Of a stretch of 62,013 bases of DNA, positions 1-9,563 are shown piece by piece (the stretch's first letter is position 1; the number at the start of each line of letters is the position of its first letter). The DNA is taken from NCBI GenBank assembly GCA_026709985.1, contig JAPORY010000104.1:1-62013 (forward strand), read 5' to 3'. Both the position numbers and the translations under genes were made by a program. Below the pieces are notes generated by a model. That model ran no database searches and was not told the origin of the DNA. It was given only the letters and a program-made list of their open reading frames with translations. This stretch comes from Aestuariivita sp. Lineage in GTDB: Bacteria > Pseudomonadota > Alphaproteobacteria > Rhodobacterales > Rhodobacteraceae.

Positions 1-58
1 AGTGATAGTGTTAACCCGGCCTGTGACATTTCTCAGCAGCCTAAGTGCGAAACAGACA

Positions 59-70
59 GGGGGGGGGGGG
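59..70. repeat. Poly-G tract of 12 (poly-C on the minus strand)
   Basis: Twelve consecutive G residues. On the minus strand this is a C12 run beginning four codons after a possible ATG (81-83). Runs of this length slip easily during replication and are typical of phase-variable genes. They are also a common site of sequencing error, so the exact length is uncertain. Confidence 0.9.
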
Positions 71-80
71 TAAATCGATA

Positions 81-147
81 CATGATTGTTCCTTTTGAGT
101 TTGCCAAACACAAAAGCAAGCTAAGAAAAAAGATAACCCGTTGTCAA
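81..147 (-). promoter_or_regulatory. Candidate promoter, ribosome-binding site and start of a gene running off the left edge
   Basis: On the minus strand a perfect -35 TTGACA (142-147) is followed after 17 nt by a weak -10 TTAGCT (119-124). An AAAGGAA ribosome-binding site follows at 89-95, then an ATG at 81-83. The spacings are all sensible for a real gene start. The frame meets the C12 tract and stops after about 17 codons as written. With one extra C it stays open to the window edge. The product is unknown. Confidence 0.35.
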
Positions 148-1196
148 TATGAACCCAGAAGAAAATAGCGAAAATGAGGCAAAAATAAATTGCAAGCGTA
201 TTTCGGAGCAGTAATTGGTGACCGTGCGAAAACCCCCGCTTTTGGCAAATCGGCCCTTACCATGACTTTAAAATATAGGTTTTGCAGTGATTTGCGATAG
301 CGGCAACATTTTGGCTTCAATACTTGCATTCGGCAAAGTTTTTGGATTCGGTCGGAATCCTATCCAATCTTACAAAAACTGCATCAGTTATCCGATTCTG
401 CATGAGAGAAATTTAACGGAAAAATAATGTTGTCAGTAACCTTTCGGACAAAATAAGGTTTTGTGCGGACACGAATCAACGACTAAACCCACATTTTTTC
501 AAGCACTGGCAAGGCCAAAAAACGCTTTGGTGCAAAAAGGACGCAATTTGCAGAGGACATTGAGAAACTGTTATATCCATCAAACGCAGCAAACACGCGG
601 AATCGATTTGCTACCACGCCAGTGGATCGCACAGTTGAATGCAAACTGCCGCGTCTTATCTATTTAAATTGGTACAAGTTTTGTGTCCTGCAGTTCGGTG
701 AAGGACGCCGACTGGTGGAGTGCGATATCCCTCAAGTTCATATAAGAGCACAAGGTTAGATTTCGAAAATGCTGCAATTGGCCAGCTCAGAGCCAAAAAT
801 TGATAGGTTCGAGCGAGTCTTGGATTTGTTATGGAATAATAGCGGCAAACTGAAGCAGGGACGCCTATATTTCCTAAAGAACACAACAATTGAGTGCTTG
901 AGACCGATGGGGATGAATGGATATAGTTGAATATTGTCGAGCAACGAAGGAGATTCCTGTTACTGGCCGTTATATGGCGGGGAGTTGAAGAGATGCGGGG
1001 CAGCAGAAACTATCCTAAGAGATGTTGGCGACGAGCGTGAGAAACTCTCGGCAATGTTCGCAGAGGTCTGCATGCTGACCATACACGGAACAGGGTAATC
1101 AGAGTAGTAATGTACCTCGACAATTCGCTCAACGCGGCCTCGGCTTGATCAAACTGCATTTATTTGCCAATAAGATAGGAATTTTGAAGGACAACG

Positions 1197-1397
1197 ATGA
1201 TGGCGTACACTAATCCATTCCGGTTTATTCAACAGGTTCGTTCCGAGGTTTCGAAAATTGTTTGGCCGACACGTCGTGAGGTATTCGTCACGACCATAAT
1301 GGTGTTTATCATGGCAGCAATAACCGCGGCCTTTTTCGCGCTTGTTGACATCGCAATTCGCAATGGACTGCAAGGTATCTTGAGCCTATTTGCATGA
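1197..1397 (+). CDS. secE: Preprotein translocase subunit SecE
   Basis: Small inner-membrane subunit of the SecYEG protein-export channel. The 66-residue protein has the family's cytoplasmic amphipathic segment with the signature VSKIVWPTRREV (about residues 18-29), followed by one membrane helix of about 20 hydrophobic residues. This is the short single-helix form usual outside the enterics. Two ATGs are adjacent (1197 and 1200). The AAGGA at about 1187-1191 favours the second by spacing, but either is possible. It lies directly before nusG, the standard secE-nusG-rplK order, with a 151-nt spacer. Confidence 0.96.
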   Translation: MMAYTNPFRFIQQVRSEVSKIVWPTRREVFVTTIMVFIMAAITAAFFALVDIAIRNGLQGILSLFA

Positions 1398-1548
1398 ATT
1401 CCTTTTGCGAAAATAGAGCTTGATAACTTGTTGCTCGCCGATTACAAACGCAAGGCTAACAAAGTCACCACCGAAACCTTGATAGCGGCCTGACGATTAG
1501 CAACTCCATAAAATGAAGTAAGGTTGTGACCGAGGTTACGAGGGAAAA

Positions 1549-2079
1549 ATGGCGAAACGCTGGTACTCAATAAGTGTGTTGTCGAATTTTGAGAATAAGG
1601 TTGCTGAACAGCTTCGACAGAAGATCGTCGAGGAGAAATTCGAGGATCAGATCGAAGAGGTGCTAGTGCCCACGGTCGACGTCATCGAGGTCAAAAGAGG
1701 CAAAAAAGTTACGACCGAACGTCGCTTTATGCCTGGCTACGTGTTGATTAAAATGGAGATGTCCGACGCTGGCTACCATCTCATCTCATCCACGAACCGC
1801 GTGTCAGGCTTTCTGGGGCCTCAAGGGCACCCAATGCCAATGCAAGAAGAAGAGGTTCAGCGAATAATTGATCGGATGAAAGAAGGCGACGAGGCACCAA
1901 TTCTCTTGATCAAATTTGATGTTGGCGAAAAGGTAAAAGTCACTGATGGACCTTTTGAAGGTTTTGAGGGCTTAGTCGAAGAAGTCGACGAAGAAAATCA
2001 ACGGCTAAAGGTCATGATTTCGATCTTCGGCGGTGCAACCCCAGTCGAACTCGATTTTGCCCAAGTAGCTAAACAATGA
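1549..2079 (+). CDS. nusG: Transcription termination/antitermination factor NusG
   Basis: Cytoplasmic transcription elongation factor that binds the RNA polymerase clamp. It links polymerase to Rho or to the ribosome through S10. The 176-residue length is normal. The N-terminal NGN domain (about 4-115) begins with KRWYSISVLSNFENKVAEQL and includes the conserved FMPGYVLIKMEM. The C-terminal KOW domain (about 123-176) contains VGEKVKVTDGPFEGFEG. AGGGAAAA lies immediately before the ATG. It is followed by an unusually long spacer before rplK. Confidence 0.98.
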   Translation: MAKRWYSISVLSNFENKVAEQLRQKIVEEKFEDQIEEVLVPTVDVIEVKRGKKVTTERRFMPGYVLIKMEMSDAGYHLISSTNRVSGFLGPQGHPMPMQEEEVQRIIDRMKEGDEAPILLIKFDVGEKVKVTDGPFEGFEGLVEEVDEENQRLKVMISIFGGATPVELDFAQVAKQ

Positions 2080-2419
2080 CGGCCGCAGAAGTCTTTCCTC
2101 ACATCAATGCGAAAAGATCAGCATCAGCCTTCGTTCGAGCAGTCATCTGGATCAACGCCTTGACTCGGCCCTCTCCAGAGGATCAAGCTACCTGTGAGTC
2201 TCGACCGGTACTGTATTGTAAAGTAATCTTGCGAAGAATTTTCACTCACCAAGCCTGATGCTTGACCAACCAAAATTTAATCAGTAGACAACCGCGTTTG
2301 TTGCAAGATTAGTGATGATAACGCCACGAAATCGCGCATCAAAGGAATTGGCAAGAAGATAGCATAAACCCCCTGTCCCGAATTTGTTTGCGGAGCAGAT
2401 TGTGCAGGAAAGATGTTCG
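2080..2419 (+). other. 340-nt spacer between nusG and rplK
   Basis: This spacer is usually short in proteobacteria. I see no gene and no clear intrinsic terminator. The 60-codon frame starting at 2076 has no recognisable product. An untranslated rplK leader is likely, because rplKA mRNA is the L1 autoregulation target in other bacteria, but I could not identify an L1-binding structure by eye. Confidence 0.5.
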
Positions 2420-2845
2420 ATGGCAAAGAAAATCATGGGCACAATGAAGTTGCAGGTGCCTGCAGGAAAAGCAGTTGCGGGACCGCCCGTTGGACCAGCG
2501 CTAGGACAGCGCGGGCTAAACATTATGGAGTTTTGTAAAGCCTTTAACGCAAGAACCGAGAATTTAGAGCCCGGAGCACCGTGCCCAACGGTGATCACAT
2601 ACTACCAAGATAAGTCGTTCACGCTCGACATCAAAACGCCGCCCGCTTCCTACCTACTAAAAAAGGCCGCAAATCTGGAATCAGGGGCAAATTCTCCCTC
2701 GCGAGAGATCGTCGGAACTGTGACCAGCAAGCAAGTGCGCGAAATCGCGGAGGTTAAGATGAAAGATCTCAACGCTAATGACATCGAAAATGCGATGAAA
2801 ATCATACTCGGCTCGGCACGATCAATGGGAATTGAGGTGAAATAA
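2420..2845 (+). CDS. rplK: 50S ribosomal protein L11
   Basis: L11 binds 23S rRNA in the GTPase-associated centre at the base of the L7/L12 stalk. The 141-residue product carries the N-terminal motif [19 protein letters not shown] with its flexible prolines. The C-terminal rRNA-binding part includes [17 protein letters not shown] and ends in the typical [11 protein letters not shown] chose the ATG at 2420 over the upstream in-frame ATG at 2384 because AGGAAAG sits 7 nt before it and homologues begin MAKKI. The stop abuts the rplA start. Confidence 0.98.
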   Translation: MAKKIMGTMKLQVPAGKAVAGPPVGPALGQRGLNIMEFCKAFNARTENLEPGAPCPTVITYYQDKSFTLDIKTPPASYLLKKAANLESGANSPSREIVGTVTSKQVREIAEVKMKDLNANDIENAMKIILGSARSMGIEVK

Positions 2846-3544
2846 ATGGCAAAGTTAGGAAAGCGAATGAGAGCAAGCAAGAAGGAGTTTGCGGGTAGGC
2901 AAAACCTCACTGTGGAAGACGCCGTCGCACTCGTGAAAGCCGCCGCAAAAGCGAAATTTGACGAAACCTTTGAAGTTGCCCTCAATCTTGGGATTGACCC
3001 GCGACACGCCGATCAGATGGTGCGAGGGGTTGTCGGTTTGCCTAATGGCACCGGAAAAGATGTGCGCATCGCCGTTTTTGCAAAAGGTACCAAGGCCGAA
3101 GAAGCCAAAGAAGCAGGTGCAGATATCGTCGGTGCCGAAGATTTAATGGAAACAATTCAAGCCGGAACCATCAATTTTGACCGCTGCATCGCAACCCCCG
3201 ACATGATGCCGATTGTCGGTCGATTGGGTAAGGTCTTGGGTCCAAGAAATCTCATGCCAAACCCAAAGCTTGGGACTGTGACAACCGAAGTTAGTGAGGC
3301 AATAAAGGCCGCAAAAGGGGGAGAGGTGCAATTCAAGGCAGAAAAGACAGGGGTTGTCCACGCGGGTATCGGAAAGGTATCTTTCGATGACGCGAAGCTA
3401 GCCGAAAATCTTCGGGCATTTGTCGGGGCAGTGGCCCGCGCCAAACCAGCCGGTGCCAAGGGAACTTTTATGAAAAAGATTGCGGTATCAGCAACGATGA
3501 CCCCGAGCGTTACGATTGATGTCGAAAGCGCAGTAACCGAATAA
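2846..3544 (+). CDS. rplA: 50S ribosomal protein L1
   Basis: L1 forms the mobile L1 stalk that assists E-site tRNA release. In other bacteria it represses its own rplKA operon. The 232-residue length is normal. Visible family signatures are [13 protein letters not shown] and the loop [24 protein letters not shown] (read in two parts), plus the [14 protein letters not shown] segment. The ATG follows the rplK stop with no gap, so the two are translationally coupled. The GAGGTG within the rplK end can serve as ribosome-binding site. Confidence 0.98.
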   Translation: MAKLGKRMRASKKEFAGRQNLTVEDAVALVKAAAKAKFDETFEVALNLGIDPRHADQMVRGVVGLPNGTGKDVRIAVFAKGTKAEEAKEAGADIVGAEDLMETIQAGTINFDRCIATPDMMPIVGRLGKVLGPRNLMPNPKLGTVTTEVSEAIKAAKGGEVQFKAEKTGVVHAGIGKVSFDDAKLAENLRAFVGAVARAKPAGAKGTFMKKIAVSATMTPSVTIDVESAVTE

Positions 3545-3919
3545 AGGGGCTTTGTGTGACCCCAGCTGACGTACAAACACCAAAGGTCCGGGCAACTCCT
3601 CTGTTGCGCTTCTGCCGCCGCTGATTTGCGAAAGTTTGCCTTCACAACAACGGGCGATCGTGCGAAAAAAATCTCGGGAACCGTAGCGCATTTCGTTATT
3701 CTCGACTCGAAGCCATCGCACCGTACAAAACTGCACGGCGTCAATCAGTGTTAAGTCAAGAAAATAACTCTTCTGCTCTTCTGCGGTAAGAATCCGAACG
3801 CGATGATCCGAAATCGACTACCGTCCAATGTAATCCGCAATCCTCTCTGACGATCAAGAGTTCAGGTCAGCGGACACCGGCAACTGATTGAAAAAAATAT
3901 CTGTGAGCGAATTTAGGTC
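3545..3919 (+). other. Spacer after rplA, first part
   Basis: Non-coding DNA separating the L11 and L10 operons. A 195-codon frame on the opposite strand runs through here and into rplA, but it is only the antisense shadow of rplA extended. No intrinsic terminator with a T-run was found directly after rplA. Confidence 0.5.
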
Positions 3920-3948
3920 TTGTCATCCACAAGTACATCCCCTATATT
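3920..3948 (+). promoter_or_regulatory. Promoter for rplJL-rpoBC
   Basis: TTGTCA (3920-3925) and TATATT (3943-3948) are separated by exactly 17 nt. This is a close match to the sigma-70 consensus, and it lies about 190 nt upstream of rplJ, where the L10 operon promoter is expected. Transcription should start near 3955. Confidence 0.7.
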
Positions 3949-3962
3949 ACGGCAGAGTGAAT

Positions 3963-3993
3963 AAAGCGTACGATTCGTCGTCCGCTTTTTTTT
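3963..3993 (+). terminator. Intrinsic-terminator-like hairpin just after the rplJ promoter
   Basis: AAAGCG (3963-3968) pairs with CGCTTT (3983-3988), and ACGA (3970-3973) pairs with TCGT (3978-3981) around a TTCG tetraloop, with one internal mismatch. Eight T follow (3986-3993). It begins about 8 nt after the predicted start of transcription. It may therefore be an attenuator of the L10-rpoBC operon, or the terminator of transcripts arriving from rplKA. Confidence 0.65.
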
Positions 3994-4143
3994 GCTTTCA
4001 ACTGTCGTGCATTAGCAAAAATATTTAGTGTCTGAGCAATAGCTATCGGCTTTCGTAAATTCAAAGTCTATTTGCGGCTCTCTTGCACTTACATATTTTC
4101 GACCGACAACTCTTAAATTTCGTCTTGAATTGGAGACAAATCC

Positions 4144-4659
4144 TTGGATAGAAGTCAAAAAGAACGAGTTGTTGCCGAACTACACCACATTTTCGCCAAT
4201 TCTGGAATTGTCGTCGTCGCTAGCTACGTTGGGATGACTGTCGCCGAGATGCAAACGTTGCGCGGTAAAATGCGTGAAGCAGGCGGTGGTGTGCGCGTAT
4301 CAAAAAACCGTCTAGCTAAGATCGCACTTGAGGGTCTGCCCTGTGCGGCCCTTGGCGACCTGCTCAACGGCATGTCCGTCGTATTATTTTCAGAAGACCC
4401 GGTCGGAGCGGCTAAGGTCGCTGAGGATTTTACTAAGGAAAATAACAAATTTGAAATCCGTGGCGGCGTGATGGGAGAAAATCTGCTTAACCGCCAAGAC
4501 ATTACAACAATCGCCAAAATGCCTTCGCGTGACGAACTCCTCGCGGTGCTCGCAAGCTGCCTCGGCGCACCGGCAGCTAATATTGCTGCGGCACTGACTG
4601 GGCCCGCAGCCAACATCGCCGCATCAATTGAAACCATCGCAAGCAACATCGACACCTAA
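4144..4659 (+). CDS. rplJ: 50S ribosomal protein L10
   Basis: L10 anchors the L7/L12 dimers to the ribosomal stalk. The 171-residue product has the N-terminal rRNA-binding domain with [14 protein letters not shown] and [17 protein letters not shown]. The C-terminal helix region that binds L7/L12 is alanine-rich. The start is TTG at 4144: GGAG at 4132-4135 is correctly spaced, and no ATG or GTG lies nearby. It precedes rplL by 81 nt. The leader upstream (3955-4143) is the expected place for L10-mediated autoregulation. Confidence 0.97.
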   Translation: MDRSQKERVVAELHHIFANSGIVVVASYVGMTVAEMQTLRGKMREAGGGVRVSKNRLAKIALEGLPCAALGDLLNGMSVVLFSEDPVGAAKVAEDFTKENNKFEIRGGVMGENLLNRQDITTIAKMPSRDELLAVLASCLGAPAANIAAALTGPAANIAASIETIASNIDT

Positions 4660-4740
4660 AATCTCGGCAGCACTATTCGCTTCCGTCAATCAAACGTTCA
4701 AGAGTTTGCAAGCATTAATCAACGGAAAGAAACTTAAACT

Positions 4741-5121
4741 ATGGCTGATCTAAACAAACTAGCTAAAGAAATCGTTGGTCTGACGCTACTTGAAGCGCAG
4801 GAATTGAAACAAATTCTCAAAGATGAGTACGGCATTGAGCCCGCTGCTAGCGGTGCGGTGATGATGGCGGGGCCAGTTGCGGATGCGGCTGGGGCAGAAC
4901 CTGCAGAAGAGAAGTCGGAATTTGACGTCATACTCAAGAATGCCGGTCAGTCGAAAATCGGCGTGATCAAAGAAGTCCGAACAATCACTGGACTTGGCTT
5001 GAAAGAAGCTAAGGATCTAGTAGAGGCGGGCGGAAAAATCAAAGAAGCCGTAGGCAAAGACGAAGCCGAGGAAATAAAGAGCAAGCTGGAAACCGCCGGG
5101 GCCGAGGTCGAGCTGGCCTGA
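4741..5121 (+). CDS. rplL: 50S ribosomal protein L7/L12
   Basis: L7/L12 is the multicopy stalk protein that recruits translational GTPases. At 126 residues it has normal length. It has an N-terminal dimerisation part ([21 protein letters not shown]), an Ala/Gly/Pro-rich hinge (about 38-58), and the C-terminal factor-binding domain with [21 protein letters not shown] and [20 protein letters not shown]. The GGAAAG ribosome-binding site lies before the ATG. A 222-nt spacer separates it from rpoB. Confidence 0.98.
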   Translation: MADLNKLAKEIVGLTLLEAQELKQILKDEYGIEPAASGAVMMAGPVADAAGAEPAEEKSEFDVILKNAGQSKIGVIKEVRTITGLGLKEAKDLVEAGGKIKEAVGKDEAEEIKSKLETAGAEVELA

Positions 5122-5343
5122 CCAAGTGCGGTATGTGCTTCATCTTTATACGGCGAATGGCAGGTGCAGATGGAAGTCGCACCAGCTGTCCTTTGACCGT
5201 GCAATATCACACAATGCCTCAATCTGCGTTGCAGATTGTAGCGGCGGCGTAACTTAACGATCAAGTCGAATAATACGCTTGCGGGTCTTGTTGAATCAAG
5301 AACCGCATCCTTGTGCTATACAGTCTGAAAGGTGAAACTCCAG

Positions 5344-8300
5344 ATGTCCAAGAGCTTCTTAGGTCAGAAACGTCTTCGAAGATATTACGGCAAAATTCGG
5401 GAAGTGCTTGATATGCCGGACCTGATTGAGGTCCAGAAAGCTTCCTACGATCTCTTTCTCCAGTCCGGCGATCAAGAAGAGCCAGTCGACGGCGAAGGGA
5501 TCATGGGTGTTTTTCAGTCGGTTTTTCCAATCAGCGATTTCAACGAGACCGCCTCTCTGGATTTTCTCAGCTACAAATTAGGAGAGCCCAAGTTTGATGT
5601 CGAAGAGTGTCAGCAGCGCGATTTGACCTACAGTGCTCCCCTGCACGTCACAATGCGTATCATCGTCTACGATGTGGACGAAGAGGCCAATAGTCGATCA
5701 ATCAATAGTATTAAAGAACAGGATGTCTTCATGGGGGAAATCCCTCTGATGACCTCTAATGGTACGTTTATTGTAAATGGCACAGAACGCGTTGTGGTGT
5801 CCCAAATGCATCGTTCACCGGGAGTGTTCTTCGATCACGACAAAGGCAAAACCCATAGTTCTGGCAAGTTGCTTTTTGCCTGCCGTGTCATCCCCTACCG
5901 AGGGTCTTGGCTGGATTTTGAGTTCGATGCAAGAGATCTCGTTTATGTTCGGATTGATCGCCGTCGCAAATTGCCAGTAACAACTCTTCTTTATGCGCTC
6001 GGATATGATCAAGAAGGAATCATGGAGGCGTTCTACGACACGGTGCGCTTTAAGCTCAAGAAGCAACGTAAGAAGTGGGTTTGGATTACCCAATTCTTTC
6101 CCGAACGCTGGCGGGGGGTACGGCCGCTATACGATCTGATTGATGCAAAAACCGGTACGGTGATCGCCGAAGCAGGGCAAAAAGTCACGCCACGGAAAGT
6201 AAAGGGATGGATTGACGACGATGCGGTTAAGGAAATCTTGGTCCCCTTTGATGTCATTGAAGGCAAGTATGCCGCCAAAGATGTCATCAACGAAGAGACC
6301 GGGGCAATTTACGTTGAGGCTGGTGACGAGTTGACGCTCGACTACAATAAAAAGGGCGAACTGGTCGGTGGTACCGTACAGGACTTAATAGAGGCAGGAT
6401 TCAAGGATTTAGCTGTCTTGGATATTGATACGGTTAATGTCGGTCCCTACATCCGAAATACGATGGCGCTCGACAAAAACATGAGTCGTGAAACGGCGCT
6501 GCTTGATATCTACCGTGTCCTCCGTCCCGGTGAACCGCCAACTTACGACGCAGCATCAGCGCTGTTCGATACGCTCTTTAGTGATAGCGAGCGCTTTGAC
6601 CTCAGTGCGGTAGGTCGCGTCAAAATGAATATGCGATTGGACCTTGACGCTGATGATAATCTTCGAACCCTGCGTCGAGAAGATATTGTCGCCTGCGTCA
6701 GAGCTCTTGTGGAACTGCGTGACGGTCGTGGCGAAGTCGATGACATTGACCACCTTGGTAACCGCCGAGTGCGCTCGGTAGGAGAATTGATGGAAAATCA
6801 CTATCGGCTGGGCCTTCTGCGAATGGAGCGCGCCATTCGTGAGCGTATGTCATCGGTCGAAATCGACACCGTCATGCCGCAAGATCTGATTAACGCAAAA
6901 CCAGCCGCAGCTGCCGTGCGTGAGTTTTTCGGATCTTCTCAGCTTAGCCAATTCATGGATCAGACAAATCCACTTTCTGAGGTTACCCACAAGCGGCGCT
7001 TATCGGCGCTAGGGCCTGGCGGCCTTACCCGTGAACGTGCGGGATTCGAAGTGCGCGATGTTCACCCGACGCACTACGGGCGAATGTGCCCGATCGAAAC
7101 TCCCGAGGGGCCAAACATCGGCCTGATTAGCTCCCTAGCCACTTTTGCACGGGTCAATCGGTACGGATTTATCGAAACACCTTATCGTAAAGTCGAACAA
7201 GGCCAAGTCACCGACGAAGTGCACTATATGTCGGCGACCGAAGAAATGCGACACACCGTTGCTCAAGCTAACGCAACGCTTGATGAGCGGGGGAAATTTA
7301 TCAACGAAATGGTCAATACTCGTAAGTCTGGTGACTATACGCTAGCACCCGTCGAACAGGTTGACCTCATTGATGTCAGTCCCAAGCAACTTGTGTCTGT
7401 TGCCGCATCCCTAATCCCGTTTCTTGAAAATGATGACGCTAACCGAGCGCTGATGGGATCTAATATGCAGCGCCAGGCGGTGCCCCTGTTACAAGCTGAG
7501 GTGCCGCTGGTTGGAACCGGTATTGAAGGAAAGGTGGCAATTGATTCAGGAGCCGCGATTCAGGCCCGCCGAAGCGGTGTAATCGATCAGGTCGACGCGC
7601 AGCGAATCGTTATTAGAGCAACTGAGGAAATTGGCCTCGGCGATGCCGGGGTTGATATTTATCGCATGCGAAAGTTCCAACGCTCGAATCAAAATACTTG
7701 CATTAATCAGCGTCCACTCGTGAAGGTTGGACAGAGCGTCGCAAAGGGCGAGGTGATCGCAGACGGTCCCTCAACCGACTTGGGTGAGTTGGCACTTGGT
7801 AAGAATGTAGTTGTCGCGTTTATGCCATGGAACGGCTATAACTATGAGGACTCGATTCTGATTTCGGAACGGATTGCCCGTGAAGATGTCTTCACCTCGG
7901 TTCATATTGAAGAATTTGAGGTGATCGCACGCGATACCAAGCTCGGACCCGAAGAGATCACTCGCGACATACCCAACGTCGGCGAAGAAGCACTGAGAAA
8001 TCTAGACGAGGCTGGCATCGTTTATATCGGTGCCGATGTGGTTCCCGGTGATATTCTGGTCGGGAAAATCACCCCCAAGGGCGAAAGTCCAATGACGCCC
8101 GAAGAAAAGCTATTGCGAGCGATTTTTGGCGAAAAGGCGTCAGACGTTCGGGATACGTCGCTTCGCGTGAAGCCAGGTGACTTTGGCACGGTCGTCGAAG
8201 TTCGAGTGTTTAACCGGTTTGGAGTAGAGAAGGACGAGCGAGCGCTGCAAATTGAGCGCGAAGAGGTTGAGAGCCTCGCTCGAGACCGCGACGATGAACT

Positions 8301-9498
8301 CGCGATACTTGATCGCAACATTTTTGCCCGTTTAAGGTCTCTACTCCTGAAGAAGAAAGTGACGAAAGGCCCAGCTAAGGTGGTCGCCGATTCGGTCGTA
8401 ACCGAAGATATACTCAAGTCGCTGACGCGAAATCAGTGGTGGCAGTTAGTACTCGCAAAGGAGACCGACGCTAAGGCAGTGGAGGCACTAAACGACCAGT
8501 ATCAACTCCAAAAGAAAGCTCTAAATGCTCGATTCGCCGATAAAGTTGAAAAGGTTCGACGGGGTGATGATCTTTCACCCGGAGAAATGAAAAAGGTCAA
8601 AGTTTTTGTCGCCGTCAAACGAAAGCTGCAGCCCGGTGACAAAATGGCCGGGCGGCACGGAAATAAAGGAGTTGTTTCCAAGGTCGTGCCGATGGAAGAT
8701 ATGCCCTTTCTTGAGGACGGGACGCCAGTTGATATCTGTCTCAATCCGCTGGGCGTCCCCTCACGCATGAATATCGGTCAGATCCTAGAAACGCACATGG
8801 GGTGGGCGGCACGCGGCCTTGGGGTTAACGTGGATGAGGCTCTGGCCGAATACCGTAGATCAGGAGATTTAACCTCGGTGCGAAAAGCTCTGAGGTTGGC
8901 GTATGGTGACGAAGTTTTCGAAGAAGGTTTCGGACCAATGACTGACGAGCAGATGGTTGAAGCCGCAAGTAACGTGACCACAGGGGTTCCCATTGCGACG
9001 CCGGTATTTGATGGTGCGAAAGAGGCAGATGTTAATGATGCGCTTCTGCGGGCAGGCTTTAGCGAGTCTGGTCAATCAGAGTTATTTGATGGTCGTACAG
9101 GAGAAAAATTCTCGCGGCCTGTGACCGTCGGAATAAAATATTTGCTAAAACTCCATCACCTTGTCGATGACAAAATTCATGCACGGTCAACTGGCCCGTA
9201 TTCCCTTGTTACGCAACAGCCTTTGGGCGGTAAAGCGCAATTTGGCGGCCAGCGATTTGGCGAAATGGAAGTCTGGGCACTGGAAGCTTACGGCGCTGCT
9301 TATACTTTGCAAGAAATGTTGACCGTGAAGTCCGACGACGTTGTGGGTCGAACCAAAGTCTATGCCTCAATTGTTAAAGGTGATGACAATTTGGAGGCGG
9401 GCGTTCCAGAGAGCTTCAATGTACTTGTGAAGGAGGTTAGAGGCCTTGGCCTAAACATGGAACTCCTTGATCGAGAAAATGACGAAGACTTTGGGTAG
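5344..9498 (+). CDS. rpoB: DNA-directed RNA polymerase beta subunit
   Basis: Catalytic beta subunit of RNA polymerase, 1384 residues from the ATG at 5344. The GTG at 5332 is in frame, but GAAAGGTG at 5327-5334 fits the ATG as ribosome-binding site. The rifampicin cluster (about residues 530-565) reads [20 protein letters not shown] followed by [16 protein letters not shown], with the usual sensitive-type Asp, His and Ser. The [17 protein letters not shown]-like catalytic segment ([19 protein letters not shown]) and the C-terminal [20 protein letters not shown] are intact. Nothing is odd about its length for an alphaproteobacterium. Confidence 0.99.
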   Translation: MSKSFLGQKRLRRYYGKIREVLDMPDLIEVQKASYDLFLQSGDQEEPVDGEGIMGVFQSVFPISDFNETASLDFLSYKLGEPKFDVEECQQRDLTYSAPLHVTMRIIVYDVDEEANSRSINSIKEQDVFMGEIPLMTSNGTFIVNGTERVVVSQMHRSPGVFFDHDKGKTHSSGKLLFACRVIPYRGSWLDFEFDARDLVYVRIDRRRKLPVTTLLYALGYDQEGIMEAFYDTVRFKLKKQRKKWVWITQFFPERWRGVRPLYDLIDAKTGTVIAEAGQKVTPRKVKGWIDDDAVKEILVPFDVIEGKYAAKDVINEETGAIYVEAGDELTLDYNKKGELVGGTVQDLIEAGFKDLAVLDIDTVNVGPYIRNTMALDKNMSRETALLDIYRVLRPGEPPTYDAASALFDTLFSDSERFDLSAVGRVKMNMRLDLDADDNLRTLRREDIVACVRALVELRDGRGEVDDIDHLGNRRVRSVGELMENHYRLGLLRMERAIRERMSSVEIDTVMPQDLINAKPAAAAVREFFGSSQLSQFMDQTNPLSEVTHKRRLSALGPGGLTRERAGFEVRDVHPTHYGRMCPIETPEGPNIGLISSLATFARVNRYGFIETPYRKVEQGQVTDEVHYMSATEEMRHTVAQANATLDERGKFINEMVNTRKSGDYTLAPVEQVDLIDVSPKQLVSVAASLIPFLENDDANRALMGSNMQRQAVPLLQAEVPLVGTGIEGKVAIDSGAAIQARRSGVIDQVDAQRIVIRATEEIGLGDAGVDIYRMRKFQRSNQNTCINQRPLVKVGQSVAKGEVIADGPSTDLGELALGKNVVVAFMPWNGYNYEDSILISERIAREDVFTSVHIEEFEVIARDTKLGPEEITRDIPNVGEEALRNLDEAGIVYIGADVVPGDILVGKITPKGESPMTPEEKLLRAIFGEKASDVRDTSLRVKPGDFGTVVEVRVFNRFGVEKDERALQIEREEVESLARDRDDELAILDRNIFARLRSLLLKKKVTKGPAKVVADSVVTEDILKSLTRNQWWQLVLAKETDAKAVEALNDQYQLQKKALNARFADKVEKVRRGDDLSPGEMKKVKVFVAVKRKLQPGDKMAGRHGNKGVVSKVVPMEDMPFLEDGTPVDICLNPLGVPSRMNIGQILETHMGWAARGLGVNVDEALAEYRRSGDLTSVRKALRLAYGDEVFEEGFGPMTDEQMVEAASNVTTGVPIATPVFDGAKEADVNDALLRAGFSESGQSELFDGRTGEKFSRPVTVGIKYLLKLHHLVDDKIHARSTGPYSLVTQQPLGGKAQFGGQRFGEMEVWALEAYGAAYTLQEMLTVKSDDVVGRTKVYASIVKGDDNLEAGVPESFNVLVKEVRGLGLNMELLDRENDEDFG

Positions 9499-9563
9499 AG
9501 GCTCCAGCAATTTACGAACGAGCGCTTCAATCAAATTAACGTATCGACTGTTCTGATTTGAGG

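Larger units (their letters stand above)
1..1196. other. Non-coding stretch upstream of secE
   Basis: I see no convincing gene here. The short open frames lack supporting start signals or recognisable protein. The tRNA-Trp gene that often precedes secE is not visible: no acceptor stem with a matching T-arm was found. The left end (59-147) carries a promoter-like and start-like arrangement on the minus strand, listed separately. The rest may be regulatory or decayed DNA. Confidence 0.6.

Noticed and set aside
461-667. 68-codon + strand frame
   Set aside because: No ribosome-binding site, no recognisable motif, and composition like non-coding DNA.
1-1196. tRNA-Trp gene upstream of secE
   Set aside because: A GGTTCGAG word near 806 drew attention, but there is no matching acceptor stem, anticodon stem or CCA-proximal pairing around it.
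3157-3744. 195-codon minus-strand frame
   Set aside because: It is the antisense shadow of rplA extended into the spacer. The amino-acid composition is typical of antisense frames.
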